A stretch of 51,987 nt of DNA, taken from Actinomycetes bacterium. Lineage in GTDB: Bacteria > Actinomycetota > Acidimicrobiia > Acidimicrobiales > RAAP-2. The notes below the pieces were generated by a model that did no database searches, had not been told where the DNA came from, and saw only the letters and a list, made by a program, of their open reading frames with translations. Location: positions 1-51,987 of the forward strand of contig JAJZAC010000005.1 in assembly GCA_021799615.1 (NCBI GenBank), in the 5' to 3' direction. The translations under genes were made by a program, and so were the position numbers. Each line of letters starts with the position of its first letter. Within the stretch, counting starts at the first letter, position 1. Positions 1-11,006 of this stretch are shown in pieces.

Positions 1-655
1 CGCCGGCGGGGTCGGGATCGTCGGGGCCCGCCGCAGCCGCGGCCTGGAGGCCGGCCAGCTTGGCCTCGACGGCGGCCAGTCGGGCCGAGTCGCGTCCGAC
101 GATGGCGAGCAGGTCGGCATCGGACAGGTCGCCGGCCCCGTGCTCGACCTCGGCATCAGCCAGTGACCGGACGAGGAACTCCCGGTGCTCGGCCAGGATC
201 TCGGGATCGTCGGTGGACAGGATCGGGTCCCGGCCTGCCGGCGGCGCGCCGGCGGCGAAGGACCGGCGTCGGCGCACCAGCACGCCCACCAGCGCGGCGA
301 GCGCGACCGCCCCGCCGGCCACCGGCAGGAACCACACCAGGCCCATCCCACCCGACGTGGGCGGGCTGAGGACGATGGAGCTGCCGTAGCGGGCGGCCAG
401 GTACTGCCGGACCTGCTGGTCGGTGCGCCCCTCGGTCACCAGCCGGGCCACCTCGTGGCGGACGGCCTGGGCGGTCGGCGCGCTGGAGTCGGCCACCGAC
501 AGGTCCTCGCAGCTGGGGCAGCGGATGCCCGACTCGATGGCCAGCTCCCGCTGGGCGGCGGTCGGGCGCGACGGGGTGAGGATGCCGGTGCCGACCACCA
601 GGGCCGCCACCAGTGCGGCGGCACCCACCACCCAGGCCAGGCGCCTCGCCGTCAC
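1..655 (-). CDS. ccmH: Cytochrome c maturation protein CcmH (C-terminus cut by window edge)
   Basis: This is the thiol-disulfide protein that reduces apocytochrome c haem-binding cysteines and presents them to CcmF. 218 codons are visible. An N-terminal membrane anchor (about residues 8-25) is followed by the family motif RCPSCEDLSV (CxxC, about residues 45-54), a short helical domain, a second membrane segment (about 104-125) and an acidic helical tail containing PEILAEHREFLVRSLADAE. That tail resembles the start of CcmI, which is not seen as a separate gene, so the protein may be a CcmH with a CcmI-like extension. Translation starts at GTG 655, whose GTGA overlaps the stop of ccmG, making it the last visible gene of the ccm operon. 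The reading frame is open to the window edge. Confidence 0.9.
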   Translation of the reverse strand, partial: MTARRLAWVVGAAALVAALVVGTGILTPSRPTAAQRELAIESGIRCPSCEDLSVADSSAPTAQAVRHEVARLVTEGRTDQQVRQYLAARYGSSIVLSPPTSGGMGLVWFLPVAGGAVALAALVGVLVRRRRSFAAGAPPAGRDPILSTDDPEILAEHREFLVRSLADAEVEHGAGDLSDADLLAIVGRDSARLAAVEAKLAGLQAAAAAGPDDPDPAG

Positions 656-1221
656 GGCGAGCCGGCCTCGGCCCGGTGGATGATGGCGTCGAGGCCCGCT
701 GCCGTCTCTGGCGCCACCAGGAACGCCACCACCCGGCCGTCGGGGGCGACGACAAAGGTCGAAGGTGGCGCCCGCACGCCGTACTGGAGGGCGATCGCCC
801 CGCCGGGGTCGGCCAGCACCGGCCATGTCGCGCCCTGGCTCCGCTGGTAGGCGCGCACGGCTGCCGGCGTGTCCTCGAACACCACGCCGACCAGGGACAC
901 GTCACCCGACCGGTGCTCGAAGGCGAACTTGACCAGTTCGGGCTCCTCCACCTGGCACGAGCTGCACCAGCTGGCGAAGAAGTTCACCACCACGTAATGG
1001 CCGGGTGCGGCGGGCAGCCGGAACGGCGCGCCGGTCACCGTCGTGCCGGCCAGCGGTGGGGCCTGCTCGCCCACCAGGGGGCTCGACACCTCGGTGGCGG
1101 TGGCCGGCGGCCGGGTGGCGAGCACGGCCACCAGACCGGCCACCACCACCAGGACGGCCGTGGCCGCCCAGCGGGCCGTGTGCCGGGTCCGCCCGGCTAC
1201 GGGGGCGTCGGCGGTCGTCAC
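652..1221 (-). CDS. ccmG: Thiol-disulfide oxidoreductase CcmG/ResA-like
   Basis: This membrane-anchored thioredoxin-like protein (189 aa) would keep CcmH or apocytochrome cysteines reduced outside the membrane. A single N-terminal transmembrane segment (about residues 18-36) precedes a TlpA/ResA-type fold. The redox motif is FFASWCSSCQVEEPEL (CxxC with Ser-Ser between the cysteines, where Glu-Pro is more usual), and the cis-Pro region reads VRAPPSTFVVAPDGRVV. GTG 1221 was chosen because its GTGA overlaps the ccmF stop. It would receive electrons from CcdA, encoded just upstream of the operon. Confidence 0.92.
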   Translation of the reverse strand: MTTADAPVAGRTRHTARWAATAVLVVVAGLVAVLATRPPATATEVSSPLVGEQAPPLAGTTVTGAPFRLPAAPGHYVVVNFFASWCSSCQVEEPELVKFAFEHRSGDVSLVGVVFEDTPAAVRAYQRSQGATWPVLADPGGAIALQYGVRAPPSTFVVAPDGRVVAFLVAPETAAGLDAIIHRAEAGSP

Positions 1222-3329
1222 GGGTCGGCGTGCCCGGCCACGGCCGGCTCCGGCTCGGCGCCGGACGGCCTGTCCCCGGCGTCCCCGGCGGGTCCGGCAT
1301 CGCCACCGGGTCCGGACCCCGGCTCGTCCGGCACGCCGGCGGCGCCGGCCACCGGTGCCGAGACGGGATCGGTGGGCCGGCGGCGCCGGCCGGGCACGGC
1401 CGCCAGCGCCGAGCCGACCACGATGACGAGCCCGCCCACCCACAGCCACGACACCAGGGGCTGGACGACCACCCCGAAGGTGTACGAGCTCCCCTGCTGG
1501 GGGATGGCGTCGATGGTCAGGTAGACGTCGTCCCGCCAGCCCGAGTCGACGGCAGGTGTGCCGACCACCTGGGACGACGAGCCGAAGGAGGTGAGTGCGG
1601 GGCGGAACGTGCCCCCGCCGTCCACCCGGAGCACGGCCTCCTCGGCGTGCGAGGCAGCGGTGGTGACGGCGGTGAGCCGCTCGAAGGTGACCAGGTGGCC
1701 GTCGAAGGTGGCGGACTGGCCGGGGGCCAGGACCACCTCGCCCCGGTGGCCGAAGGCGGTGGCGCCGGCCAGGCCGACGGCGATGACCACCACGCCCAGG
1801 TGCACCACCATGCCCCCGTTCGCCCGGCCGACCAGTCCACGCCAGCCGGCCAGCGCCGCCCGGCCCGGTCGGGAGCCGGCGGCACGCGACGCCCGCCAGG
1901 CGCCGCGGACGGAGAGGACGAGGGACCGGCCGGCCGACCCGGCGGCGAAGGCGCCGAGCCCGAAGGCCAGCAGGGGCTCGATGCCGCGGATCCCGCCGAG
2001 CACGCAGCCCACCACCACCACGACCCCGAGGGCGGCGGGCACGGCCAGGCGCCCGCGGAGCACGGTGCCGGTCGTCTTGCGCCAGGGCAGGGCGGGGGCG
2101 ACGCCCATCAGGAACAGCAGGGCCAGCCCGACGGGGATGGTGAGGTGGTTGAAGTACGGGGAGCCGACGGTGACGTTCCCGCCCCGGACGGCCTCGTAGA
2201 GGAGGGGGAACACCGTCCCGAGCAGCACGACGAAGGCGAAGGCCACGAAGAGCAGGTTGTTGGCCAGGAACGCGCCCTCCCGGCTGAGGGCGGCGTCGAT
2301 CCCCGCCGGCGCCCGCAGGCGGTCGCCGCGCCAGGCGATCAGCCCCACTCCCACCACCAGCACCAGGCCGAAGAAGCCGAGCAGCAGGGGCCCGATGGTC
2401 GAGTTCGAAAAGGAGTGGACGGAGGTGATCACCCCCGACCGGGTGAGGAACGTGCCGAGGATGGTCAGGCTGAAGGTGGACACCACCAGCGACAGGTTCC
2501 AGATGCGCAACAGGCCGCGGCGTTCCTGGACCATGACCGAGTGGAGGTAGGCGGTGCCGACCAGCCACGGCAGCAGCGACGCGTTCTCGACCGGGTCCCA
2601 GGCCCAGAACCCGCCCCACCCCAGCACCTGGTAGGACCACCAGGCGCCCAGCACGATGCCGGCGGTGAGGAACGTCCAGGCGAACAGGGTCCACCGCCGG
2701 GTCTCGCGCTGCCACATGTCGTCGAGCCGGCCCGTGGCCAGCGAGGCCACCGCGAAGGCGAACGGCAGGGTGAAGCCCACCATGCCCAGGTAGAGCATGG
2801 GCGGGTGGAAGGCGACCAGCGGGTTGTCCTGGAGGAGGACGTTCGGCCCCAGGCCGTCCTTCGGGGCCGCTCCGGCGATACCGGCGAACGGGTTGGCCGG
2901 CCCCAGCATGAGGGCGAAGAAGAAGGCGGACACCCCGTAGACGACCAGGGTGGCCCACCCGACCAACGGATCGGCCGACCGTCGCCGGAACCGCCAGACC
3001 ATGGCGGTGGCGTACCCGGCCAGCAGCAGCCCCCACAGCAGGATCGAACCGGCCAGGGCCGACCACATTCCGGTGATCGAGTAGAGGAGCGGCGTCTCCC
3101 GACTGTTGTTGTCGGCCACGTACTGCAGGGTGAAGTCGTGGGTGACGAGGGCGTGCTCCATGGCGGCCGTCGCCACCAGGGCCCCGAGGAGGACCAGCGG
3201 CGCGTAGAGCTGGCCGTTGCGCACGGTGCGGTCGCGCCCGCGCACCAGGCCGACGATGAGGACGGCCATCCCCACCAGCGAGGCGACCAGGGCCAGCAGC
3301 ACCCCGGTACGACCGACGGCGCCGTTCAT
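1218..3329 (-). CDS. ccmF: Cytochrome c haem lyase subunit CcmF
   Basis: CcmF is the integral membrane haem synthetase that takes haem from CcmE and ligates it to apocytochrome c. The 703-aa protein is largely hydrophobic with many transmembrane segments. It carries the haem-handling tryptophan-rich WWD motif WGGFWAWDPVENASLLPW at about residues 238-255, and the upstream family sequence NPLVAFHPPMLYLG, whose histidine is a typical haem ligand. The length fits the usual 630-700 aa. ATG 3329 lies 28 nt after the ccmE stop and the gene overlaps ccmG by 4 nt, so it is co-translated with the operon. The last 70 or so residues are a low-complexity Pro/Gly/Ala-rich tail. Confidence 0.96.
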   Translation of the reverse strand: MNGAVGRTGVLLALVASLVGMAVLIVGLVRGRDRTVRNGQLYAPLVLLGALVATAAMEHALVTHDFTLQYVADNNSRETPLLYSITGMWSALAGSILLWGLLLAGYATAMVWRFRRRSADPLVGWATLVVYGVSAFFFALMLGPANPFAGIAGAAPKDGLGPNVLLQDNPLVAFHPPMLYLGMVGFTLPFAFAVASLATGRLDDMWQRETRRWTLFAWTFLTAGIVLGAWWSYQVLGWGGFWAWDPVENASLLPWLVGTAYLHSVMVQERRGLLRIWNLSLVVSTFSLTILGTFLTRSGVITSVHSFSNSTIGPLLLGFFGLVLVVGVGLIAWRGDRLRAPAGIDAALSREGAFLANNLLFVAFAFVVLLGTVFPLLYEAVRGGNVTVGSPYFNHLTIPVGLALLFLMGVAPALPWRKTTGTVLRGRLAVPAALGVVVVVGCVLGGIRGIEPLLAFGLGAFAAGSAGRSLVLSVRGAWRASRAAGSRPGRAALAGWRGLVGRANGGMVVHLGVVVIAVGLAGATAFGHRGEVVLAPGQSATFDGHLVTFERLTAVTTAASHAEEAVLRVDGGGTFRPALTSFGSSSQVVGTPAVDSGWRDDVYLTIDAIPQQGSSYTFGVVVQPLVSWLWVGGLVIVVGSALAAVPGRRRRPTDPVSAPVAGAAGVPDEPGSGPGGDAGPAGDAGDRPSGAEPEPAVAGHADP

Positions 3330-3357
3330 CGGTCGGGACGGGCCCGACGGCCGGCGT

Positions 3358-3876
3358 TCACCGGACCGAGCCGTTCGGCGCCCGCACCCGGTTGGGGTGG
3401 GCGGCGATGTACTGCGACGAGTGCTTCACGATGATCTGGTCGGCGGCGAACGTGGACCCGGCGAAGTGCCCGTCGAGGACCACGGGGATGTTCGCCTGGA
3501 ACAGCTGGGGCGGGCTGTCCGTGGCCACCACCGGTACGGCCACGCCGCCGCCGGTGACCGTGAAGTCGACGCCCTCGCTGGTGTCGCGGACGGAGCCGGG
3601 CTCGACGACCCCCTCCAGGCGGAAGTGGCTGGACCCGAGCGACGCCCGCTGGTGGACGGCCTGGGCGACGGGGATGTAGTAGTTGAGCGAGCTGCCGAGC
3701 CCCTCCGCCAGCAGGAACATCAGGGCACCCGCCAGCACGCACCCCACCACCGCGTAGCGGAGGCGGAAGCGACGGGCCGGCACGGGACCGGTCCCGGCGG
3801 CCTGCGGGCCGGCTCCGGCCGCCGTCCCCGTAGCCGCCGGCCCGGCGACCGCCGTCCCGGCGGGGGGCGTGCTCAC
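3358..3876 (-). CDS. ccmE: Periplasmic-side haem chaperone CcmE
   Basis: CcmE (172 aa) binds haem covalently after export and hands it to CcmF. About 50 Pro/Ala/Gly-rich residues precede one transmembrane anchor (VVGCVLAGALMFLLAEGLG). The extracytoplasmic OB-fold domain includes FRLEGVVEPGSV and ends in IIVKHSSQYIAAHPNRV. The histidine of the HxxxY motif (HSSQY) matches the haem-attachment histidine of the classical KHDENY sequence, so this is the His-type rather than the Cys-type CcmE found in archaea and some deltaproteobacteria. GTG 3876 overlaps the stop of the ccmD-like gene by 4 nt. The long charged cytoplasmic N-terminus is unusual, so a later start cannot be excluded. Confidence 0.93.
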   Translation of the reverse strand: MSTPPAGTAVAGPAATGTAAGAGPQAAGTGPVPARRFRLRYAVVGCVLAGALMFLLAEGLGSSLNYYIPVAQAVHQRASLGSSHFRLEGVVEPGSVRDTSEGVDFTVTGGGVAVPVVATDSPPQLFQANIPVVLDGHFAGSTFAADQIIVKHSSQYIAAHPNRVRAPNGSVR

Positions 3877-4031
3877 TGCGGGCTCCGTGGATCGGGCGGC
3901 GTCACCGGCGCACGGGCCGCCTCGACGGCGGCCACCGCCCGGGCCAGCCGGCGGCGGCGGAAGCCGAGCGACACCGCATAGACGAAGAGGATCCCGAGGG
4001 TGATCGAGTACCCGGCGACGACGTAGTTCAC
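3873..4031 (-). CDS. ccmD: CcmD-like small membrane protein
   Basis: A 52-aa protein between ccmC and ccmE, the standard place of ccmD, whose product stabilises the CcmC-haem-CcmE complex. One transmembrane helix (about residues 3-23, VVAGYSITLGILFVYAVSLG) is followed by a basic RRRRLAR cluster and a helical, proline-terminated tail, as expected for CcmD. It is linked by 4-nt GTGA overlaps to ccmC upstream and ccmE downstream. Identification rests on size, topology and position, because CcmD sequences are poorly conserved. Confidence 0.8.
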   Translation of the reverse strand: MNYVVAGYSITLGILFVYAVSLGFRRRRLARAVAAVEAARAPVTPPDPRSPQ

Positions 4032-4825
4032 GCCGCCCCTCCCTCCGCCCGCCGCGCGTCGATGGCCCGGTCGAGCTCCTCGGCCCCCAGCCGGTCCTCG
4101 AGCAGACCGATGCGGTAGCGGACGACGAGCATCCATGCGAAGTCGACGGTGAGGGCGACGATGCCGAGCAACAGGGTCCACGCCATCGATCCGTGGATCT
4201 CGGGCGAGAGCGTCGGGTTGAGGACAGTCGCCCCCTGGTGGAGGGTGCGCCACCACAGCACGGAGAAGTGGACGATGGGCACGTCGACCGCGGCGAACAG
4301 GGCGGCGAACGCGCTGCGCCGGGCCCGGACGTGGGGCTCGGCCGGCACCCGGCGGAGGGCCAGGTAGCCGAGGAACAGCACCAGCAGCACGGCCGTGCTG
4401 GTGAGCCGGGCGTCCCACGCCCACCACACCCCCCACGTCGGACGTCCCCAGATCGACCCCGAGATGAGGGTGCAGGCGGTGAACACCACCCCCACCTCGA
4501 CGGCGGCGGCGGCCAATCGGTCCCACACGAGGGACCGGGTCCGGGGCCACAGGTAGAGCAGGCTGGCCAGCGCGGCGAGGCCGAAGGCCAGGTAGAGGGC
4601 GACCCAGGCCACACCGGGGTGGAGGTAGACGAGCCGGACCAGGTTCCCCTGGACCTTGTCGGGCGGGGTCACCCAGATTCCCAGCCACACGGTGGCGCCG
4701 GTGGACACGGCCCCGAGCACCCCGAGGGTCCACAGGGTGGCGCGCAGGCGTGCGGACCCGTCGGGTCCGGTAGCCGGCGCGCCCTCGGCGAGCCGGGGAT
4801 CGGCGGGTGGGGCGATGGTGGTCAT
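4028..4825 (-). CDS. ccmC: Haem exporter/CcmE haem-loading protein CcmC
   Basis: CcmC (265 aa) loads haem onto CcmE. It has about six membrane segments and the WWD haem-handling signature WGRPTWGVWWAWDARLTS, flanked by the conserved histidine regions VYLHPGVAW and VHFSVLWWRTLHQG. ATG 4825 gives an ATGA overlap with the ccmB stop. An N-terminal extension of about 30 residues precedes the first helix. The C-terminal tail is charged and cytoplasmic. Confidence 0.95.
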   Translation of the reverse strand: MTTIAPPADPRLAEGAPATGPDGSARLRATLWTLGVLGAVSTGATVWLGIWVTPPDKVQGNLVRLVYLHPGVAWVALYLAFGLAALASLLYLWPRTRSLVWDRLAAAAVEVGVVFTACTLISGSIWGRPTWGVWWAWDARLTSTAVLLVLFLGYLALRRVPAEPHVRARRSAFAALFAAVDVPIVHFSVLWWRTLHQGATVLNPTLSPEIHGSMAWTLLLGIVALTVDFAWMLVVRYRIGLLEDRLGAEELDRAIDARRAEGGAA

Positions 4826-5493
4826 GCAGCCTCCGTGAGGGGTCCGAACACGACGACGCCGAGGGCCACGTAGACGGCGTCGAAGACCAGCAGTAGCCGC
4901 ATCCACGAGGCGCCGGCGTCCGGGGCCCCGCCGGCCAGTGACGACTGCCACAAGCGGGTGCCGGCCAGGAGCACCGGTGCCACCACCGGCAACAGCAAGA
5001 AGGGCAGGAGCGTCTCGCGTAGACGCACGCCGGCCGAGAGCGCGCCGTAGAGGGTGCCCGACGCGGCCAGGCCGACGGCGCCGGCCAGGCAGGTGCCGAG
5101 GAGCAGCCACGGGTGCACGACCCGGGCGCCGAACAGGAGGAGCACGCCGGCGGCCAGCACGGCCTGGAGGACGAGGAGCTGGGCGCCGACGGCGGCGGCC
5201 TTGCCGAGGAAGATCCCCGCCGGGTCCAGGCCGGCCAGGCGGAGGCCGTCCCGGGTGGCATCGCCGGCCTCGACGGCCACACTGCGCTGGACGGCCAGGA
5301 CCGTCGAGAACAGGACGGCCACCCAGAAGAGGCCAGGGGCGGCGTGGACCAGGGGCGACTGGTCGGGCCCGAGGGCGAAGGCGAACAGGACGAGCACGAT
5401 CATCCCGAACGGGGCGATCTGGGCCAGGGCCACCCGGGAACGGGCCTCGATGCGCAGGTCCTTGCCCCCGACAAGCAGGGCGTCACGCCACAT
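4822..5493 (-). CDS. ccmB: Haem ABC exporter permease CcmB
   Basis: CcmB (223 aa) is the six-helix permease that with CcmA drives release of haem-loaded CcmE from CcmC. The sequence starts with WRDALLVGGKDLRIEARSR, typical of CcmB (KDL near the N-terminus), followed by six hydrophobic helices and the conserved LRLAGLDPAGIFLGK loop. ATG 5493 lies inside the last codons of ccmA (11-nt overlap) and the gene ends in an ATGA overlap with ccmC, so all the membrane components are translationally coupled. Confidence 0.93.
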   Translation of the reverse strand: MWRDALLVGGKDLRIEARSRVALAQIAPFGMIVLVLFAFALGPDQSPLVHAAPGLFWVAVLFSTVLAVQRSVAVEAGDATRDGLRLAGLDPAGIFLGKAAAVGAQLLVLQAVLAAGVLLLFGARVVHPWLLLGTCLAGAVGLAASGTLYGALSAGVRLRETLLPFLLLPVVAPVLLAGTRLWQSSLAGGAPDAGASWMRLLLVFDAVYVALGVVVFGPLTEAA

Positions 5494-6199
5494 CGGCCAC
5501 CCCCGTCCCGGCCGTGCTCACCGGGCGTGGCGTCGCCCGGTCGGCGACGACCCGGCCACCGGCCACCGTGACCGCCCTGGTGGCCAGGGGCGCGACCAGC
5601 TCGGGCTCGTGGGAGGCGACCACCACGGTGCTGCCGGCGGCCGCCGCCTCGGCCACCAGGACGCCGAGGACGCCGCGGGCCGACGCGTCGAGACCGGCGT
5701 GGGGCTCGTCGAGCAGCCACAGTTCCGGCCTCCGGGCGACCAGGGCGGCCAGGGCCACCCGCCGGCGCTGGCCGGCGGACAGCTTGCCGGCCGGGGTACG
5801 GAGCAACCGGCCGACCAGACCGACCCGCTCGCAGGCCGGGCCGATCCCGTCGACCGGGGCACCGGCCGCCCGCACGGCGAAGCGCAGGTTCTCGGCCACC
5901 GTGAGGTCGTCGTAGAGGTGGGAGGCGTGCCCGAGCAGACCGATACGGCGGCGGACGCCGGTCCGCACATCGGCGGGGTCGCCGCCGAGCACCCGCACGG
6001 TCCCCGAGGCCAGGGGCACCAGCCCGGCGCACACCCGAAGCAGGCTGGTCTTGCCGGCGCCGTTGGGGCCCTCGACGAGGACCACCTCGCCCGGCGCGAC
6101 CTCGAGGTCCACGCCGGCGAGGAGGGGGAACCTCCCCGAGAGCGCGACGGCACCGCGGAGGAAGAGCGCGGGGGCGGGAACGGGAGCTGCGGGGGCCAT
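5483..6199 (-). CDS. ccmA: Haem exporter ATPase CcmA
   Basis: This ABC ATPase (238 aa) of the CcmAB complex has Walker A GPNGAGKTS, signature LSAGQRRR, Walker B LWLLDEP and the H-loop VVVASHEPE. The signature carries Ala in place of the second residue of LSGGQ, which is common in this family. It is the first gene of the operon. ATG 6199 was chosen because the ABC domain begins soon after; ATG 6223 would add eight residues (MPVAWCPA) but would fall inside the putative transcript start. A -10-like TAGCAT lies at 6211-6216 on the minus strand. Confidence 0.93.
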   Translation of the reverse strand: MAPAAPVPAPALFLRGAVALSGRFPLLAGVDLEVAPGEVVLVEGPNGAGKTSLLRVCAGLVPLASGTVRVLGGDPADVRTGVRRRIGLLGHASHLYDDLTVAENLRFAVRAAGAPVDGIGPACERVGLVGRLLRTPAGKLSAGQRRRVALAALVARRPELWLLDEPHAGLDASARGVLGVLVAEAAAAGSTVVVASHEPELVAPLATRAVTVAGGRVVADRATPRPVSTAGTGVADVA

Positions 6200-6210
6200 G
6201 GCCGGGCACC

Positions 6211-6216
6211 ATGCTA
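6211..6216 (-). promoter_or_regulatory. Putative -10 element of the ccm operon (TAGCAT)
   Basis: The TANNNT hexamer TAGCAT lies 11 nt upstream of ATG 6199, predicting a leader of about 5 nt. It is the only such element in the 71-nt gap between ccdA and ccmA. Inferred by analogy with the leaderless promoters elsewhere in this window. Confidence 0.4.
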
Positions 6217-6270
6217 CGGGCATGCCGGGCGCCCCGGCCAGGCGGGCATCCGACCCGCCGCCCGGTCCGG

Positions 6271-7188
6271 TCAGCTGGTCGACAGTCGCCCGAGGTGCAG
6301 GGCGTCGAGCACGTGCGAGAACCACGACGACACCATCCCCAGGTTGCCGGTCACCAGGAGCATCCCGAACACCACCAGGACCACGCCGCCGACCAGCTGG
6401 ACCCAGCGCAGCCCGGCCCGGACCCGGGTCAGGGCGCCGGTGACCCTGCCGAAGGCCAGCCCGGTGGCGACGAACGGCACGCCGAGGCCCAGCGAGTAGG
6501 CCACCAGCAGCGCCACCCCGCCGGCCAGCGTCGCCCTCGACGCGGCAAGGCCCAGCACGCTTCCCAGCACCGGCCCGATGCACGGGGTCCACCCGAAGGC
6601 GAAGGCCATCCCGAGCACGGGCGGAGCCCACGCCCCGAGCGCGCCCGCGCGCACGGCGATCCGCCGCTCGCCCAGCGCGGCGACAGGCAGGCGCACACCG
6701 GCGCCCTGCGCCACCAGGAACAGCCCGAAGGCGACGACCAGGGCGCCCGACACGATGTCCGCCAGGCGCTGGTGGGTGAGGAGTAGGTGGCCCACCGCCG
6801 ACGCGGCCGCACCGAGCAGGGTGAAGACCAGGGTGAACCCGGCCACGAACCCGGCCATCCCCACCAGCAGCCGGCGGCGGGCCACGGCGGTCACCCCGCG
6901 GGTCGGCGGTACACCGGCGCCGGCGGGGGTCGGTGCTGCACCGGCGCCGGCGGGGGTCGGTGCTGCAGCGGCAGGGTCCCTCGGCGCCCCCACCAGCACG
7001 GGGACGTCCGCACGTTCGGCGGCGGGCCGCCGCGGGTTCGGGCGGGCCGACAGTTCGGCCGCCGTCAGCCCCGACACCATCGACAGGTAACCCGGGACCA
7101 GCGGCAGGACGCACGGGGAGAGGAAGGACAGCATTCCCGCCCCGAAGGCGACCAGGAGGCCCAGCGGATCCGCCTGGACGGCGAGCAC
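6271..7188 (-). CDS. ccdA: Thiol reductant transporter CcdA (DsbD-type membrane protein)
   Basis: CcdA moves reducing equivalents across the membrane to CcmG and CcmH. The 305-aa protein has the two family signature helices, LSFLSPCVLPLVPGYLS near the N-terminus and FGWTPCIGPVLGSVLG in the second half. Each contains one of the paired redox cysteines, and about six transmembrane segments are present. An unusual insert of about 50 residues after the first helix contains a TPAGAGAAP tandem repeat. No ATG is near; GTG 7188 begins just before the first helix, 23 nt after the gmd stop, and was chosen for that reason. The position upstream of ccmA supports a role in cytochrome c maturation. Confidence 0.9.
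   Translation of the reverse strand: MLAVQADPLGLLVAFGAGMLSFLSPCVLPLVPGYLSMVSGLTAAELSARPNPRRPAAERADVPVLVGAPRDPAAAAPTPAGAGAAPTPAGAGVPPTRGVTAVARRRLLVGMAGFVAGFTLVFTLLGAAASAVGHLLLTHQRLADIVSGALVVAFGLFLVAQGAGVRLPVAALGERRIAVRAGALGAWAPPVLGMAFAFGWTPCIGPVLGSVLGLAASRATLAGGVALLVAYSLGLGVPFVATGLAFGRVTGALTRVRAGLRWVQLVGGVVLVVFGMLLVTGNLGMVSSWFSHVLDALHLGRLSTS
6912..6965. repeat. 27-bp perfect tandem duplication inside ccdA
   Basis: Two identical 27-bp units occupy 6912-6938 and 6939-6965. They are in frame and encode the duplicated Pro/Ala/Gly segment (TPAGAGAAP) of the first extramembrane loop of CcdA. Being a multiple of three, the duplication leaves the reading frame intact. Confidence 0.9.
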
Positions 7189-7211
7189 GGCGAGGACCGG
7201 CCGGACCGGCG

Positions 7212-10211
<3,000 letters not shown>

Positions 10212-10253
10212 GCCCCCGGTGAGCCGGGAGGCGGGGCACCCACCGCACCCGAT

Positions 10254-10259
10254 TACCAT
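10254..10259 (+). promoter_or_regulatory. -10 element TACCAT of the TetR gene (leaderless)
   Basis: TACCAT, 6 nt (TGCCTG), then ATG 10266. It lies in the 54-nt gap after the glycosyltransferase stop. Confidence 0.6.
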
Positions 10260-10265
10260 TGCCTG

Positions 10266-10961
10266 ATGGCCGATCCCCGCCTGGCGACGTTCGAGCAGGA
10301 CCATGCCGGCCGGCCGGGAGGCGGTCGCCGGCTCCCGGCCGAGCAGCGACGCAGCCAGCTCTTCGAGGTGGCTCTCCTCCTCTTCGCCGAGCGGGGCTAC
10401 TCGGCGACCACGATGGACGACATCGCCGAGGCGGCCGGGGTGACGAAGCCTCTCCTCTACCAGCACTTCGACTCGAAGCGGGCCCTCTACCTGGAGCTGT
10501 GCGACGTCATCTCCCGGCGGATCATCTCCCAGGTGGCCGACGCCACCTCGGTGGCCGCCGGCCCCCGCCAACAGGTCGAGTTGGGGTTCGCTGCCTTCTT
10601 CTCCATGGTGGCCGACGACGAGGCGGCCTTCCGGCTGCTGTGGGGGCGGGACGTCCCCGACGACCCCGAGGTGGGCCAGGCGCTGCGCCGGGTGGAGGAC
10701 GCCATCGCCGAGGCCATCGATCCCCTGATCGACGCCGGGCTCGAACCGGACCACCGGCTCACCCTGGCCCACGCCGTGGTGGGCATGGCCGAGGGGGCAT
10801 GCCGCAGGTGGATCGACTCCCGCCAGTTCCACGAGGTCGTGGGCAACGGCGTGCTCAGCGACGGGCTGCCCCTGGCGGCACGCCACGCCGAGGCGGAGCG
10901 CATGGCCGTGCGGCTGGCCGACCTGGCGTGGGCCGGCCTCCGCCAGGTCCACCGGGTCTGA
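10266..10961 (+). CDS. TetR-family transcriptional regulator
   Basis: A 231-aa one-component regulator. About 25 basic/Gly-rich residues precede the helix-turn-helix: QLFEVALLLFAERGYSATTM, then DDIAEAAGVTKPLLYQHFDSK, matching the TetR DNA-binding signature with the typical YQHF recognition end. The C-terminal ligand domain is all-helical and variable, so the effector cannot be predicted. The ATG is set by the leaderless promoter at 10254. The target is unknown; the gene stands alone between a glycosyltransferase and a convergent anti-sigma gene. Confidence 0.92.
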   Translation: MADPRLATFEQDHAGRPGGGRRLPAEQRRSQLFEVALLLFAERGYSATTMDDIAEAAGVTKPLLYQHFDSKRALYLELCDVISRRIISQVADATSVAAGPRQQVELGFAAFFSMVADDEAAFRLLWGRDVPDDPEVGQALRRVEDAIAEAIDPLIDAGLEPDHRLTLAHAVVGMAEGACRRWIDSRQFHEVVGNGVLSDGLPLAARHAEAERMAVRLADLAWAGLRQVHRV

Positions 10962-10963
10962 TT

Positions 10964-11006
10964 CCGGCGTCAGGCCCCCAGCAGCGGGTGGCCGGCGTCA
11001 GGCCCC
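10964..11006. repeat. Pair of 15-bp direct repeats between tetR and the anti-sigma gene
   Basis: CCGGCGTCAGGCCCC occurs at 10964-10978 and again at 10992-11006. The second copy contains the anti-sigma stop codon. No hairpin terminator was seen in this convergent gap. Confidence 0.7.

Noticed and set aside
1005-3434. Long open frame on the plus strand opposite ccmF
   Set aside because: Its translation is a His/Gly/Arg/Pro-rich shadow of GC-biased codons; the ccmF frame has clear motifs and membrane segments.
6912-6965. CRISPR-like repeats
   Set aside because: Two directly abutting in-frame copies with no spacers inside a coding region; a simple tandem duplication.
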